DNA of 64,000 nucleotides from a bacterium (GTDB lineage: Bacteria; Zhuqueibacterota; Zhuqueibacteria; Zhuqueibacterales; Zhuqueibacteraceae): positions 287,164 through 351,163 of the forward strand of contig JAKLJX010000003.1 in the NCBI GenBank assembly GCA_023150945.1, in the 5' to 3' direction. A program made the translations under genes and the position numbers. Shown one piece after another: positions 50,194 to 60,100 of the stretch (positions are counted from its first letter, which is position 1; each line of letters opens with the position of its first letter). Under the pieces are notes generated by a model. The model saw only the letters and a list, made by a program, of their open reading frames with translations, had not been told where the DNA came from and made no database searches.

Positions 50194-52131
50194 TCAATGC
50201 GACCAATCGAGCTGCAGTCCCCAAGCATAACTGGAGCGAGCCTCGAGGCTGGATAGCTCTTGTTCCGTGGCTGCGATTTTCGCGGCCAAACTCCACTTTT
50301 GGCCGATCTTGAGATGTCCATAAATATACCACCGCGTGCCGGTTTCGCGGAGGCCCGCCACGGTGAAAACGCCGGGCAGATCACGCTCATATTGATAGAT
50401 GGGAACCGGCGCCTCGAACAACGTGTGGCGTCCTGCGACGCTCAGGTTGCGCGCCGGCGCCAGGCTTGCCTCCAAGCCGAGCGCGATGCCGCTGACGGCG
50501 GTGTGACCGGATTGTAATCCGGCCGCGCCTGCCGCAACCGCCGGCAAAGGTTTTCGTTCGCGCGCCCAATCCAACCGCGGTCGCAGCCGCAGCGCCGGCG
50601 CTGCGCGATGTTCCCATTCCAAACGGAAGGTCTCGCGGCGCATGGCCTGCACGGGCGCGGAGAGCGGAGAGGCCGCCGCAGCGAGATCATCATCCTGGCC
50701 GCTGCGATAGCGAGTACGCACCTCCAACCAGCGGTTCACTTTCCAAGTCAGCGCGGCGCCGGAGAATTTTCGCTGTGGCGGCAAAGGCACGGCCCGCGTG
50801 CGCCACAGCCGCCGAGCTTGTTGATGGAAAAATTCGCCGCTCCAGCCCCGCACCGGCGTGACGCGCAGTCCAAGGGAATAACCGTTTTCCGGCTGCGGCG
50901 TGGCATCACTGTCGGTGAAACCGCGGCCGCGCACGCTGTGAAACGCGGTGGCAGTGTGATGCAACTCAACCGTCCACGACAGCGCGGCCGCTTCACCGGC
51001 CAGCATCAAAACCACAGCGGTTCCGCCGGCATTGCTGGCCGCCGCCTCGAAGCCTGCCCGTGCTGCCGGCAGGCGAAACCTGCCGGTCAAACTCAACAGC
51101 CGGTTTTCCTGACCGGAGAAAGCGAAATAGTCTTCCGCGGATTTCGCCGGCCGCCATGGCCGGTCGAAGCGCGTCGCGCAATAAAGCAATCCGATTTCAT
51201 GTTGCTCATCGTGCCGGATCTGCACAGCAATGCCCCCAAAATTCTCGCGCAGGTTTCTGGCCAGCGCTCGCTCCGTGGCCGTACGGTGATAGCCGCTGGT
51301 GCGCAAGCCGGTGACATACCCTGCGTCATCGAGCGTCGCGTCCAAAAGTCGCGAGCTGCCAAAGCCGGAAAGCTCCACGCCGCGATGACGGGCGGCGAAT
51401 GCCGCGCCCTGCAACGCTGCGCTTTCATTGGCCGATAGCGTTGGTCGCGGCCCGCGGCTCCGGCGTCGCGCCGCGGCATGAACATCGGATGCAATGGTAA
51501 CGCCATAGGGACTCCACAGCGCCAATCCCATTCCCCATTCGACGCGATAGCTTCCCACGACGGCATGCCAGGCAGCGTGCGGTTTTTCCACCTGCCAGGC
51601 CAGATGGAACAGGCGGTGATCATCCCACCGTGCTTCGCCGGGATCTTTTTCCGCCAGCAGACCCAGCCGCAAGTTGTTGCGCTCGATCTGGATCGAGGTG
51701 TAACTACGCAAAGCAGAGCCCGGCCAGTTGGCAGCAGTCGTGGCCGGCCGGCTGAGACGCGTGCGCACGGCGCTCTGCCACAGCACCGGCGCGGCCGGCA
51801 AAGAGACCGTGAAAAGCAACCGGCCGGCGGCCAGCGTGTCGCCGGTGAGATGCAGCGCCTGCAAGGCTTGCGCAAGGTTTTCGAAATAGACCACGGAGTC
51901 ACGCGTGGCGAGAAAGTCTTCGACTTGAGCGAAGGTCAGAAAGGGCAGGCGGAAAAGCTCAGCGCCCGCAACGTGGTTGAGATCCAACGGTTGCGCCAGC
52001 AAATCCTGCCAGGCGCTTTCCTCGTCCGGATTGTTTTCGCGCTCCTGCGCAAAGAAGCGTTCGAGGAGATCTTCCTGGCTTGCCAACAGGAAGGTCAGGC
52101 AGGGAAGAAAATGTCGAAGAGAGATCCCCAT
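50194..52131 (-). CDS. Secreted helix-hairpin-helix / beta-rich outer-membrane-like protein
   Basis: 645 residues from ATG 52131, which begins a signal-like segment MGISLRHFLPCLTFLLAS. A helix-hairpin-helix-like region follows (LNHVAGAELFRLPFLTFAQVEDFLA, about residues 50-85). The remaining 500 residues are beta-strand rich with many aromatic alternations: WGMGLALWSPYGVTIAS, RNLRENFGGIAVQIRHDEQH, YSLGLRVTPVRGWSGEFFHQ. Similar proteins with ComEA-like N-termini and putative barrels occur in FCB genomes. It is the last gene after lgt. A membrane barrel is inferred, not proven. Confidence 0.7.
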   Translation of the reverse strand: MGISLRHFLPCLTFLLASQEDLLERFFAQERENNPDEESAWQDLLAQPLDLNHVAGAELFRLPFLTFAQVEDFLATRDSVVYFENLAQALQALHLTGDTLAAGRLLFTVSLPAAPVLWQSAVRTRLSRPATTAANWPGSALRSYTSIQIERNNLRLGLLAEKDPGEARWDDHRLFHLAWQVEKPHAAWHAVVGSYRVEWGMGLALWSPYGVTIASDVHAAARRRSRGPRPTLSANESAALQGAAFAARHRGVELSGFGSSRLLDATLDDAGYVTGLRTSGYHRTATERALARNLRENFGGIAVQIRHDEQHEIGLLYCATRFDRPWRPAKSAEDYFAFSGQENRLLSLTGRFRLPAARAGFEAAASNAGGTAVVLMLAGEAAALSWTVELHHTATAFHSVRGRGFTDSDATPQPENGYSLGLRVTPVRGWSGEFFHQQARRLWRTRAVPLPPQRKFSGAALTWKVNRWLEVRTRYRSGQDDDLAAAASPLSAPVQAMRRETFRLEWEHRAAPALRLRPRLDWARERKPLPAVAAGAAGLQSGHTAVSGIALGLEASLAPARNLSVAGRHTLFEAPVPIYQYERDLPGVFTVAGLRETGTRWYIYGHLKIGQKWSLAAKIAATEQELSSLEARSSYAWGLQLDWSH

Positions 52132-52234
52132 CTCATGCCCCTGCAGGTGGCCGCGCGCCATCGCGTGATTTTTGGTGACGCAGGCAGTGACGGCGTCGCG
52201 CCCGGTGTTGCTCTGCGCTTGCTGCCGGTGATTT

Positions 52235-53089
52235 TCAACTGCGTTTGGGCAGTTCCTGCCACGCCGGGATGGTATTCTGCGGCAGTTTTTTCTGCGTGTA
52301 CCACAGCACGACTGCTCCGCAGATGAGCATCACGGCGGAGAGTACTTGGCCCTGCGTTATCCCACCGCCAATCGCCGCAGCCAGCTCCGGCGAGGTTTCC
52401 CGAAAGAACTCGGTGCCGATACGTAGAACCGAATAGCCAATCAGAAAGATGGCCGTGTGAAAGCCGCGTTTGAACCGGTGCGTCGGCAGCAGGAACCACA
52501 AGAGAACGAACAGCACCAGTCCTTCGGTGAGCGCTTGATAAATTTGCACCGGGTGACGCGGCAGCATGCCGGCTTCGGCATTGCGCGCGAAGATCACCGC
52601 CCACGGCACCTCGGTCACCTTGCCCGGCATTTCACCGTTGATGAAATTGCCCAGCCGGCCGAAGAACAATCCCGGCGTGGCGGCCATGGCCGCGCTGTCA
52701 CAGAGGGCGAGCAAGGGGATTTTGTGCTTGCGGCTGAAGAGCACCAGCGCCACCAGCAGGCCGGCGATGCCGCCGTGGCTCGCCATGCCGCCGCGCCAGA
52801 GCGCGAAAATTTCGGCCGGATGGAGGAGATAGTAACCCGGGCTGTAGAACAGCACATGCCCCAGCCGTCCGCCGATCAGCACGCCGAGAATGCAATAGGT
52901 GAGCAACTCCTGCAGGTGTTCATCGCCCGGCAGCGGCAGAAAGCCGCGGCGGCGCAAGCGCGCGAGCAGCAAGTAGCCGGCAACGAAGCCGAAGACGTAC
53001 ATCAAGCCGTACCACGAGATGCCGGACAGTGGCCCCACTTTGAATTGCCAGAGATAGGGGCTGAAATCGTGTACGAAGTATCTGTCCAA
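52235..53089 (-). CDS. lgt: Prolipoprotein diacylglyceryl transferase
   Basis: 284 residues, multi-pass membrane enzyme. Key motifs: ISWYGLMYVFGFVAGYLLLA, GGRLGHVLFYSPGYYLLHPA, SHGGIAGLLVAL, GRLGNFINGEMPGKVTEVPW and RHPVQIYQALTEG. These include the essential His-Gly, Arg-Leu-Gly-Asn and Arg-His-Pro residues. Lgt moves a diacylglyceryl group onto the lipobox Cys of lipoproteins, several of which are encoded in this window. It starts 8 bp after the Trm112-like gene. Confidence 0.97.
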   Translation of the reverse strand: MDRYFVHDFSPYLWQFKVGPLSGISWYGLMYVFGFVAGYLLLARLRRRGFLPLPGDEHLQELLTYCILGVLIGGRLGHVLFYSPGYYLLHPAEIFALWRGGMASHGGIAGLLVALVLFSRKHKIPLLALCDSAAMAATPGLFFGRLGNFINGEMPGKVTEVPWAVIFARNAEAGMLPRHPVQIYQALTEGLVLFVLLWFLLPTHRFKRGFHTAIFLIGYSVLRIGTEFFRETSPELAAAIGGGITQGQVLSAVMLICGAVVLWYTQKKLPQNTIPAWQELPKRS

Positions 53090-53096
53090 GATACGC

Positions 53097-53369
53097 TCAA
53101 GCCGTTTTCAAGGTGGCCTCGAGTTGCGCCGCGGGAATTCCTTGCTCGATCAACATCACCGGGATGCCGTCATCCACCCGATAGATGGTCTTGCGATCGC
53201 GCGTGATCAGCGCTTCGCTGATGGGCTTCTTGACCACGGCGCCGTCGACTTGTTTGACCTTGCCGGCAGCGATGGCGCGATTCAGCCGCGCGAGATCCTC
53301 ACTGGACAACAGTTCCACCGGCACTTTTGACTGCGGGCAACAAAGAATGTTGATGAGTTCCTGATCCAT
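53097..53369 (-). CDS. Trm112-family protein
   Basis: 90 residues from ATG 53369. It begins LINILCCPQSKVPVELLS, has VKKPISEALITRDRKTIYRV in the middle and IPVMLIEQGI near the end, all Trm112/YcaR-like. Only part of the four-Cys zinc set is kept (one CC pair), as in many bacterial homologues. Trm112 proteins activate methyltransferases; bacterial ones have little-known partners. It is encoded between MerC-like and lgt genes. Confidence 0.88.
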   Translation of the reverse strand: MDQELINILCCPQSKVPVELLSSEDLARLNRAIAAGKVKQVDGAVVKKPISEALITRDRKTIYRVDDGIPVMLIEQGIPAAQLEATLKTA

Positions 53370-53560
53370 GATACTTGCGCTCCTGTGATGTTGAAAAATG
53401 AATGCCTTGTGTGCGTGTGGTGCGTCACTGCGAGCATGCAGGGAGGAGGATAAATGCTGGGGTGTGACCGAAAGCCCGGCCGGAGCCAAGTTGCGCTGCT
53501 TCCGGTGCCCGCTATTCGCGCGGCCAGGGAGTCATCGGCGGCGCCCCGCGGGCAGGGAAA

Positions 53561-53965
53561 TCACGAGGCGTGGTGGCAGGCCGTGCAGGTTTGGCACAAA
53601 CGCCGATTTACCCAATGCGCGCTCGCCACCGCCAGGCCGCCCGCCACGACCAGACTCGTTTCGGCAACTTGCGAGATGTCAGCGGCGATCCAGCGGCCGG
53701 TCACCAGCAAAATGATGCCCGCGATGAGAATCCCCACCACGCGAAAGCGGCGGTGATGGTGGTAGCCGTGAATCATCGAGATTACGCCCAGTGAAATGGC
53801 AGCGATCACCGCGGTGTCTTCGAACCAGTCGGCAGCGAGAAAACCGATTCCCAACAGCGGCAGCAGGCCAATGACCAGCGGCGTCAGCAGGCAATGTACA
53901 GCGCACGCCGTCGAGGCCAACGTGCCGATGGAATCGAGATAATGTGAGATGCTTTTCGCAGTCAT
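53561..53965 (-). CDS. MerC-domain membrane protein
   Basis: 134 residues from ATG 53965. Four helices are visible: TACAVHCLLTPLVIGLLPLL (with the paired Cys of MerC), VIAAISLGVISMIHGY, VVGILIAGIILLVTGRWIA and LVVAGGLAVASAHWV. The C-terminus RRLCQTCTACHH has extra Cys and His. MerC proteins transport mercury ions; many homologues lie far from mer operons and have no proven substrate. No other mer gene is nearby. Confidence 0.85.
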   Translation of the reverse strand: MTAKSISHYLDSIGTLASTACAVHCLLTPLVIGLLPLLGIGFLAADWFEDTAVIAAISLGVISMIHGYHHHRRFRVVGILIAGIILLVTGRWIAADISQVAETSLVVAGGLAVASAHWVNRRLCQTCTACHHAS

Positions 53966-54047
53966 TCCTGGCTTGCTGAGGCGGCGAATGACGGGACGGT
54001 GTTGCATCTGGCCGTGTCCCGCGGCCCGGCTTTCAGTGTGCACCGGA

Positions 54048-54365
54048 TTATTCAGCGCTGGCCGGCTGGGCTGCGGCAGCCGCCTGCTTGGCAGCGACGG
54101 CTTTGGGATCCTTTTTCGGACTGCTGAAATGCAGCCGCTCGCCGCGCGCCCGCAGGTCACGCAACACCTTCGTGATGCCGACTTTGTCGATAATCTTCAT
54201 GCCATGGGTCGAAACCGTCAGCGTGACAAAGCGGTTTTCCTCCGGCACCCAGTACCGTTTGCGTTTGAGGTTGGGATAGAATTTTCTCTTGGTCACGTTG
54301 TGAGCGTGGCTGATCTGGTTGCCCGCAACGGTTTTCTTGCCCGTGACTTGACATTGGCGCGACAT
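54048..54365 (-). CDS. rpmB: 50S ribosomal protein L28 with Ala-rich tail
   Basis: 105 residues. [20 protein letters not shown] and the central [20 protein letters not shown] and [16 protein letters not shown] are L28. The C-terminal ~30 residues ([17 protein letters not shown]) are an extra low-complexity extension. GGAAGG precedes the start. A GCAGTCTG-C-CAGACTGC hairpin sits about 90 bp upstream and might regulate it. Confidence 0.97.
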   Translation of the reverse strand: MSRQCQVTGKKTVAGNQISHAHNVTKRKFYPNLKRKRYWVPEENRFVTLTVSTHGMKIIDKVGITKVLRDLRARGERLHFSSPKKDPKAVAAKQAAAAAQPASAE

Positions 54366-54498
54366 GAGCTGAACCTTCCCTTATAGAATATGGCTCTGGA
54401 TAAACCAGCGCGACCGCGAGGTTTCTTCCAGCTTGGTTCGTTTGCAGTCTGGCAGACTGCGTTACGAAATCAATTGTGAAGCGAGTCTCACTCTCGAA

Positions 54499-54669
54499 CT
54501 ATTTGACCTTGTCGACCTCATCAAGCGAGCTGAGCTTGACCTGGCGCTCGACGAACTTCCAACTGCCTTTGGACGTTTTCTTGGATTCCACAAACTTTAC
54601 CACTACGCCGGCGTGCCCGCTTTTCTGCTGCTTGGCGACTTTATCGGCAAATGCTTGCTGCTTGGCCAT
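54499..54669 (-). CDS. DUF4295-like small basic protein next to rpmB
   Basis: 56 residues from ATG 54669, preceded by AGGAGAAGG. The body VVVKFVESKKTSKGSWKFVE followed by RQVKLSSLDEVDKVK has the pattern of DUF4295 proteins (KVIKMVKSPKTGAY-type core, then DKVK). In Bacteroidota these lie beside rpmB and rpmG. The position here, just before rpmB, agrees. It is probably a ribosome-associated small protein; rpmG itself is not seen between the two genes. Confidence 0.66.
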   Translation of the reverse strand: MAKQQAFADKVAKQQKSGHAGVVVKFVESKKTSKGSWKFVERQVKLSSLDEVDKVK

Positions 54670-54733
54670 GGCCTTCTCCTGCGTCAAGATTTTCAAAATT
54701 TTGAGGATGCAACCCCGGGAAAAACGGCTGCAA

Positions 54734-54761
54734 ATTTAACCGCTTATGCCCTAAGATGCAA
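54734..54761 (-). promoter_or_regulatory. Candidate promoter for the DUF4295-like/rpmB operon
   Basis: Minus strand: TTGCAT (54761-54756), a 16-bp spacer and TTAAAT (54739-54734), about 65 bp from the start codon at 54669. The match is moderate. Confidence 0.35.
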
Positions 54762-55291
54762 GCTAAAACTTGGGTCGCTGCCAGCCAATTTGTGGCGCTG
54801 GCGGAGAATACGGTACAAAGTAAAATCAAGCGTTTGATCTGTCACCAACTTGTGGCAGGTGGCATGTTGTTCATGTGTTTCGCATGGCGAAGCGCTCTCA
54901 GCGCTGTTCGTTTACGCACAAATACGGTTACACGTGCGCACCGCGGGACGAATCCACTCAGAAAATGATGCAAGAAAAATGACGACTGGCAACTTGGCTG
55001 ACGCCTGGCTACGCCGTGTGCAACCCGCCAGCGTGTTCGGCGTACAACCCGGCAAAAATCGCGACGCGCCATAAGGGACGCGCACCCAGAAAGCAGACCA
55101 GACGAACTTCCTACTCACCTCCCCTTACTCACAGAGAGACCCTCGACGTTTCCCCAACCGTCGAGGGTCTTTTTTTACAGGCTGGTGCCGCGCAGATTGG
55201 GGTGACAGGCTCGCCTCGCTCAGTGCTGCAACGGGCTGGCAAAAGTCGGCGGGCGTGCGAGCAACTCGCGGGTCAATTCAACTCTTCCGGC
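54762..55291. other. 530-bp region without a recognised gene, ending in an orphan terminator
   Basis: No protein of recognisable family on either strand, and no tRNA, tmRNA, RNase P, SRP or 6S motif that I can see. A strong plus-oriented terminator lies at 55138-55177, so a short plus-strand non-coding transcript is possible. Confidence 0.4.
55138..55177 (+). terminator. Strong intrinsic terminator, plus orientation
   Basis: Stem GACCCTCGACG (55138-55148) with CGTCGAGGGTC (55159-55169), loop of 10 nt, followed by eight Ts. On the minus strand the tail is only TCTCTCTG, so the plus direction is favoured. Confidence 0.88.
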
Positions 55292-56086
55292 TCACTCAAC
55301 TGCGGGCAGGCGCCACGCGGCTTGCAACCGGGTGTAGGCCTCGGCCGGCAGTTGCACCAGCACTGGCTCACTGGCGCCCTCGAGCCATTTGATGATTTTT
55401 TCCATCTCCTTGTCCTCCATTGCCGTGCAGCCGGAGGTCGGCTCCACGACTTTGCCCCAGATATGCAGAAAGATGCAGGAACCTCTGCCCGGCTCTGCCG
55501 GCGCGGTGTTGTGTTCCACAAAAACGCCGAGGTGATAATCGACCTTGACCCGAATCATCTTCTCGGAAGAACGCCAATCCGCGCTCACCTGCGCGCGGTC
55601 GGCAAGGGTGTTGTAATGTTGCGAAGCGGGATCATCGACGCATTCCAGCGTTGCCGTGATTTGTTGATAAGGCACGCGCAGCGGCGGCAATGCTGCTTTC
55701 GGAGGAAAGCCAAAGGCGGTGCCGAGCCGGAACACTCCCGCCGGACTGCGGCCATCGCCCTCCTGTTTGTGCGGCTGATCTGCCGGCTGCTCCGCATGCA
55801 AACCTCTGCCCCAACCCAATCCTGCGCGGCCAAGGATAACCGGAATCGTGTGCTCGACGCGTTCCCAAGCCGCAGTCGAATCACGGCGCTGAAACTTGTG
55901 CAGCGTTCCCTGCGCTGCCGAAAAGGAGGGAGTGAGGACGAGTATCATTTGCCGGCAGGCTGCGGGGATCGGCGCAAAGTCGGGCGGCTTGGCGACGGCA
56001 TTCGTGCCGGCAAGCAGGCACAGACTCAACCAGAGTCCGCTCGCGCTGAGAGGCGGTTGCCGCCGGCAGTGTTGAGAATAGTTCAT
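55292..56086 (-). CDS. L,D-transpeptidase family (YkuD-like) protein, exported
   Basis: 264 residues from ATG 56086. Signal-like segment: GLWLSLCLLAGTNAVAKPPD. The core has GDGRSPAGVFRLGTAFGF and the catalytic block SCIFLHIWGKVVEPTSGCTA, with His and the nucleophilic Cys of the H...SGC motif. The family crosslinks or anchors peptidoglycan via L,D-peptide bonds; this short branch (COG3786-like) is poorly characterised. It ends 15 kb from any other wall gene and lies just below a TPR-like gene. Confidence 0.87.
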   Translation of the reverse strand: MNYSQHCRRQPPLSASGLWLSLCLLAGTNAVAKPPDFAPIPAACRQMILVLTPSFSAAQGTLHKFQRRDSTAAWERVEHTIPVILGRAGLGWGRGLHAEQPADQPHKQEGDGRSPAGVFRLGTAFGFPPKAALPPLRVPYQQITATLECVDDPASQHYNTLADRAQVSADWRSSEKMIRVKVDYHLGVFVEHNTAPAEPGRGSCIFLHIWGKVVEPTSGCTAMEDKEMEKIIKWLEGASEPVLVQLPAEAYTRLQAAWRLPAVE

Positions 56087-56148
56087 AATCTCGCTCGCAT
56101 TTTGAGGCTGCTGCACCGGCGTCAAATTCGAAGACCGCTGCAGCGGTG

Positions 56149-57078
56149 TCATTTGAATTTTTGCCGGCTTTGACGGCGGCTGACTTCAGCCAGATAGGCG
56201 GCAAACAAGTCCGCGTCCAGTGCCTGCATTTCAACACGAACGTCAAAGCTGATCCGTTCCTGGAGCTGCGCTTGATCCACGTAAAGGCAAAGCATGAACT
56301 GTTGCAGCGCGGCTTTGCGCTCCAGCATGAGCGTGCCGCCCAGCACGGAACGGCCATGCTTGACGATCGGCAGCAGAAATTTTCCGCCGGTGGGAATTTC
56401 GATCGCCTTCTCCTGCCACGCCAGAAAGGGCCATAACCCGCGCGCTTCGGTTTCATCGCCGGTTTCGTTTCGCAACCGGGTCAGAATATTCCGCAAACCG
56501 GAATGGTGCAGCATCAGCACATCGGCTTGCTGCGGATCGGTGAAGAGCAGGCGCAGGTAAGCGAGATTGGCGTCTTTCCACAGTTTGAGCGCATGTGCCG
56601 CATCGCCGAGGTAGCCCCAATGCACGGGCTGCGCCAGCTCGGGATGCGCGGTCACCAAGTCGAGCAAATCCTGATGCGCCTCCTGCCAATGCGCCAACGC
56701 CAGATGGCAGACGCCGCGATGCAGAATCTTCTCTTTGCCGCCGCAAAACAGTGGGGCGGTGAAGCGGCCCTGCAACAAGCGCTGCGCCAGCAGTTGCCGC
56801 AACTGGCGGAGCGCCACCGGGCTCAAGCTGCCGGCCTGCACCGCCTCTTCCGCGGCGTGCCACACACCGGCCGCTTCGGCAGCGGACATGCCGGCGTGCG
56901 CGTTTTCGTAGCGCGCGAACTGGCAGATCGCCGCCAGCAGATCGAGATCGGCAAGATAGGGATCGATTTCCTTCGCTATCTCGAGGCTCTCCCAAGCCTG
57001 ATCCAGTTCAAACTTTTCGAGATGGGCGAGTGCACGTTCCTTGTGCTCGATCGCGTTCGAGAAAAGATTGGCTTGCAT
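56149..57078 (-). CDS. TPR-like hypothetical protein
   Basis: 309 residues, almost all helical. FELDQAWESLEIAKEIDPYL is a TPR unit and HQDLLDLVTAHPELAQPVHW followed by GYLGDAAHALKLWKDANLAY is a second pair. The C-terminal part (GKFLLPIVKHGRSVLGGTLM and MLCLYVDQAQLQERISFDVR) is beta-rich and unassigned. There is no signal peptide. It lies 57 bp after carB in the same orientation. Role unknown. Confidence 0.7.
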   Translation of the reverse strand: MQANLFSNAIEHKERALAHLEKFELDQAWESLEIAKEIDPYLADLDLLAAICQFARYENAHAGMSAAEAAGVWHAAEEAVQAGSLSPVALRQLRQLLAQRLLQGRFTAPLFCGGKEKILHRGVCHLALAHWQEAHQDLLDLVTAHPELAQPVHWGYLGDAAHALKLWKDANLAYLRLLFTDPQQADVLMLHHSGLRNILTRLRNETGDETEARGLWPFLAWQEKAIEIPTGGKFLLPIVKHGRSVLGGTLMLERKAALQQFMLCLYVDQAQLQERISFDVRVEMQALDADLFAAYLAEVSRRQSRQKFK

Positions 57079-57134
57079 GTTGCCTCCTCAACTCCTGCGC
57101 GCCGGCGCCGCGGTTCCGCTTCGCTTTGCCGCCC

Positions 57135-60100
57135 TCACTTGCCGTATTCTTCCCAACTCTTGATTTGCAGATCGCTGAGCTGTTTGTGTACCAGGGCCTG
57201 GGCGAAACGTTTCGCCAGTTGCACCTCGGTGATCAACGGAATCGCAAAATCGACCGCTTTGCGGCGGATGATGTAATCGTTGGTCAATTCTTCTTCCTGG
57301 AAGTTTTTGGGGATGTTGATGACGAGATCGATTTTGCGGCCGGCGAGATACTCCAGCACGTTGGGGCTTGCCTTGTCCAGCGGCCAGTGCAGCGTTTCGG
57401 TTTCCACACCGGCGCGGCGCATGAAATCCGCGGTGCCGGCGGTGGCGTAGAGCTTGATGCCGTGTTCCTGCAGCGCGCGCGCCGCGGGCACGAACTCGGC
57501 CTTTTGCTCGATCGGGCCGGTGGAGAGCAGCACGGTGCGCACCGGCAGGCGATTGCCGACCGAGAGCATCGCCTTCAAGAACGCCTCTTCGAAGTCGTCG
57601 CCCAGGCAGCCGACCTCGCCGGTCGAACTCATCTCCACGCCCAAGGTGGGATCCGCGCCCGAGAGCCGCGTGAAGGAAAACTGCGGCGCTTTCACGCCCA
57701 CGTATTCCAGGTCCAAAAACGATTTGTCGATCCTGTCGATGCGTTCGCCCATGATCGCGCGCGTGGCAAGGTCGATGAAGTTCAGGCGATAGACTTTCGA
57801 GACGAACGGAAAGCTGCGCGAAGCGCGCAGGTTACACTCGATGACCTTGACCTCGTTGGCGCGCGCGACGAATTGGATGTTGAACGGCCCGGTGATCTTC
57901 AGGGCCGCGGCGATCTTGCGCGCGATCGTGCGAATCCGGCGGATGGTCTCGATGTAAGTGAATTGCGGCGGCAGCACCAGCGTGGCATCGCCGGAGTGCA
58001 CACCGGCATTCTCGATGTGCTCCGAAATGGCGTAAACGATCAACTCGCCGTTGGCGGCCACTGCGTCGATCTCAATCTCCTTGGCGTTCTCGATGTACTT
58101 GCTCAACACGATGGGATGCTCGCTCGAAACGGTCGTGGCTTTGCTGAGAAATTTTTCCAGCTCGCCGTCGGTCGAGGCCACCGCCATCGCCGAGCCGCTC
58201 AGCACGTAGGAGGGTCGCACCACCACCGGGTATTGCACCCGGCCGGCAAAGGCGCGCGCCTCGGCCAGCGAGTTCAACTCGCGCCACTCGGGCTGGTCGA
58301 TGGCGAGCGCGTCGAGCAATTGCGAAAACTTGTGCCGGTCCTCCGCCATGTCGATCTGCTGCGGCGAAGTGCCGAGCACGTTGATTCCGGCCTGCTGAAA
58401 CTTGAGCGCGAGATTGTTGGGCGTTTGGCCGCCCATCGCAATGATGACGCCGAGCGGCTGCTCTTTCTCATAGATTTCACAAATGGTCTCGAAGCTCAGC
58501 TCGTCGAAATAAAGCCGGTCGCACTCGTCGTAATCGGTGCTCACCGTTTCGGGGTTGTAGTTGATCATGAGGGTGCGATAGCCGAGCTGTTTCAGCGTCA
58601 TCACCGCATTGACGCAGCACCAGTCGAACTCCACCGAGCTGCCGATGCGGTATACTCCCGAGCCCAGCACCATCACCGCTTGCTTGCCGCTGGCGGCCAC
58701 GTCGCTGCTGCTGCCGTTGTAGGTGAGATAGAGAAAGTTGGTCTGCGCCGGATACTCCGCGGCCAGCGTGTCGATCTGCTTGAGGAAGGGCGCGAGGCCG
58801 TAGTTCTTGCGCATGCTGCGCACTTCGTCTTCGCCGGTCTCGAGAATTTTGGCGATCTGCACATCGGAGAAGCCGGTTTTTTTGGCCGTTTCCAGCACAC
58901 CGCGCGGGCAAATGCCGCCGGCATAGATGCGCAGGTGCTCGGCCACCGCCAGAATGTTTTTGATCTTGTAGAGAAACCACTTGTCGATGTGGGTCAGCTC
59001 GTGCACGCGGTCGATGCTGTAACCCTGCGCCAGCGCCAGTGGGATGGCGAACACCCGTTCGTCAGTGGGGTTGCTCAGTTCGCTATCCAGATTGCCGAAC
59101 GTCAAATGATCGTTGCCGATCAGGCCGTGCACGCCGATGTCGAGCATGCGCAGCGCTTTTTGCAGCGCCTCTTCGAAGCAGCGGCCGATGGCCATCACTT
59201 CGCCGACGGACTTCATGCCCGAGCCGATGCGCTTCGAGACTTTGCGGAACTTCTTCAAATCCCAGCGGGGAATCTTGACCACCACGTAGTCGAGCGCCGG
59301 CTCGAAGCAGGCCATGGTGGTTTGGGTGATGGAGTTTTTGAGATCGACCAGGCTGTAGCCCAAAGCGAGCTTCGCGGCCACGAACGCGAGCGGATAGCCG
59401 GTGGCTTTCGAGGCCAGCGCCGAGCTGCGCGACAGCCGCGCGTTGACTTCGATCACGCGGTAATCCTCGGAGGCCGGATCGAGCGCGTATTGAATGTTGC
59501 ACTCGCCGACGATGCCGAGATGGCGAATGGTGCGGATCGCGATTTCACGCAGTTTGTGATATTCGGCGTTGCTGAGGGTCTGGCTGGGCGCGACCACGAT
59601 GCTCTCTCCGGTGTGAATTCCCATGGGATCGAAGTTTTCCATGTTGCACACCGTGATGCAGTTGTCAAAACTGTCGCGCACGACCTCGTATTCGATCTCC
59701 TTCCAGCCCTTGAGATACTCTTCCACGAGAATCTGATCGGTGTAGCTCAGTGCCTTCTCCGCCAGTTCCGCCACTTCCTCCGGGTTGGTGCACAAACCCG
59801 AACCCAGCCCGCCGAGCGCGAAAGCAATGCGGATCATGACGGGATAACCGATCTCGGCGGCCACCCGCAGCGCTTCCGGCCGCGAGCCGACCGCCACGCT
59901 GCGCGGCACTTTCACGTCGATTTCACGCAGCCGCTCGGCGAACAAGTGCCGGTCTTCCGTGTCGTTGATGGTGGCGATCGGCGTGCCCAACACGCGCACG
60001 TTGTACTTTTCGAAGACTTGGCTGCGGGCCAGCGACAGGCCGCAATTGAGCGCCGTTTGTCCGCCGAAGCCGAGCAGGATGCCGTCCGGCCGCTCCCGGG

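Noticed and set aside
53561-53965. Mercury resistance operon
   Set aside because: Only a MerC-domain protein is present, within an rpmB/lgt operon; no merR, merA, merT or merP.
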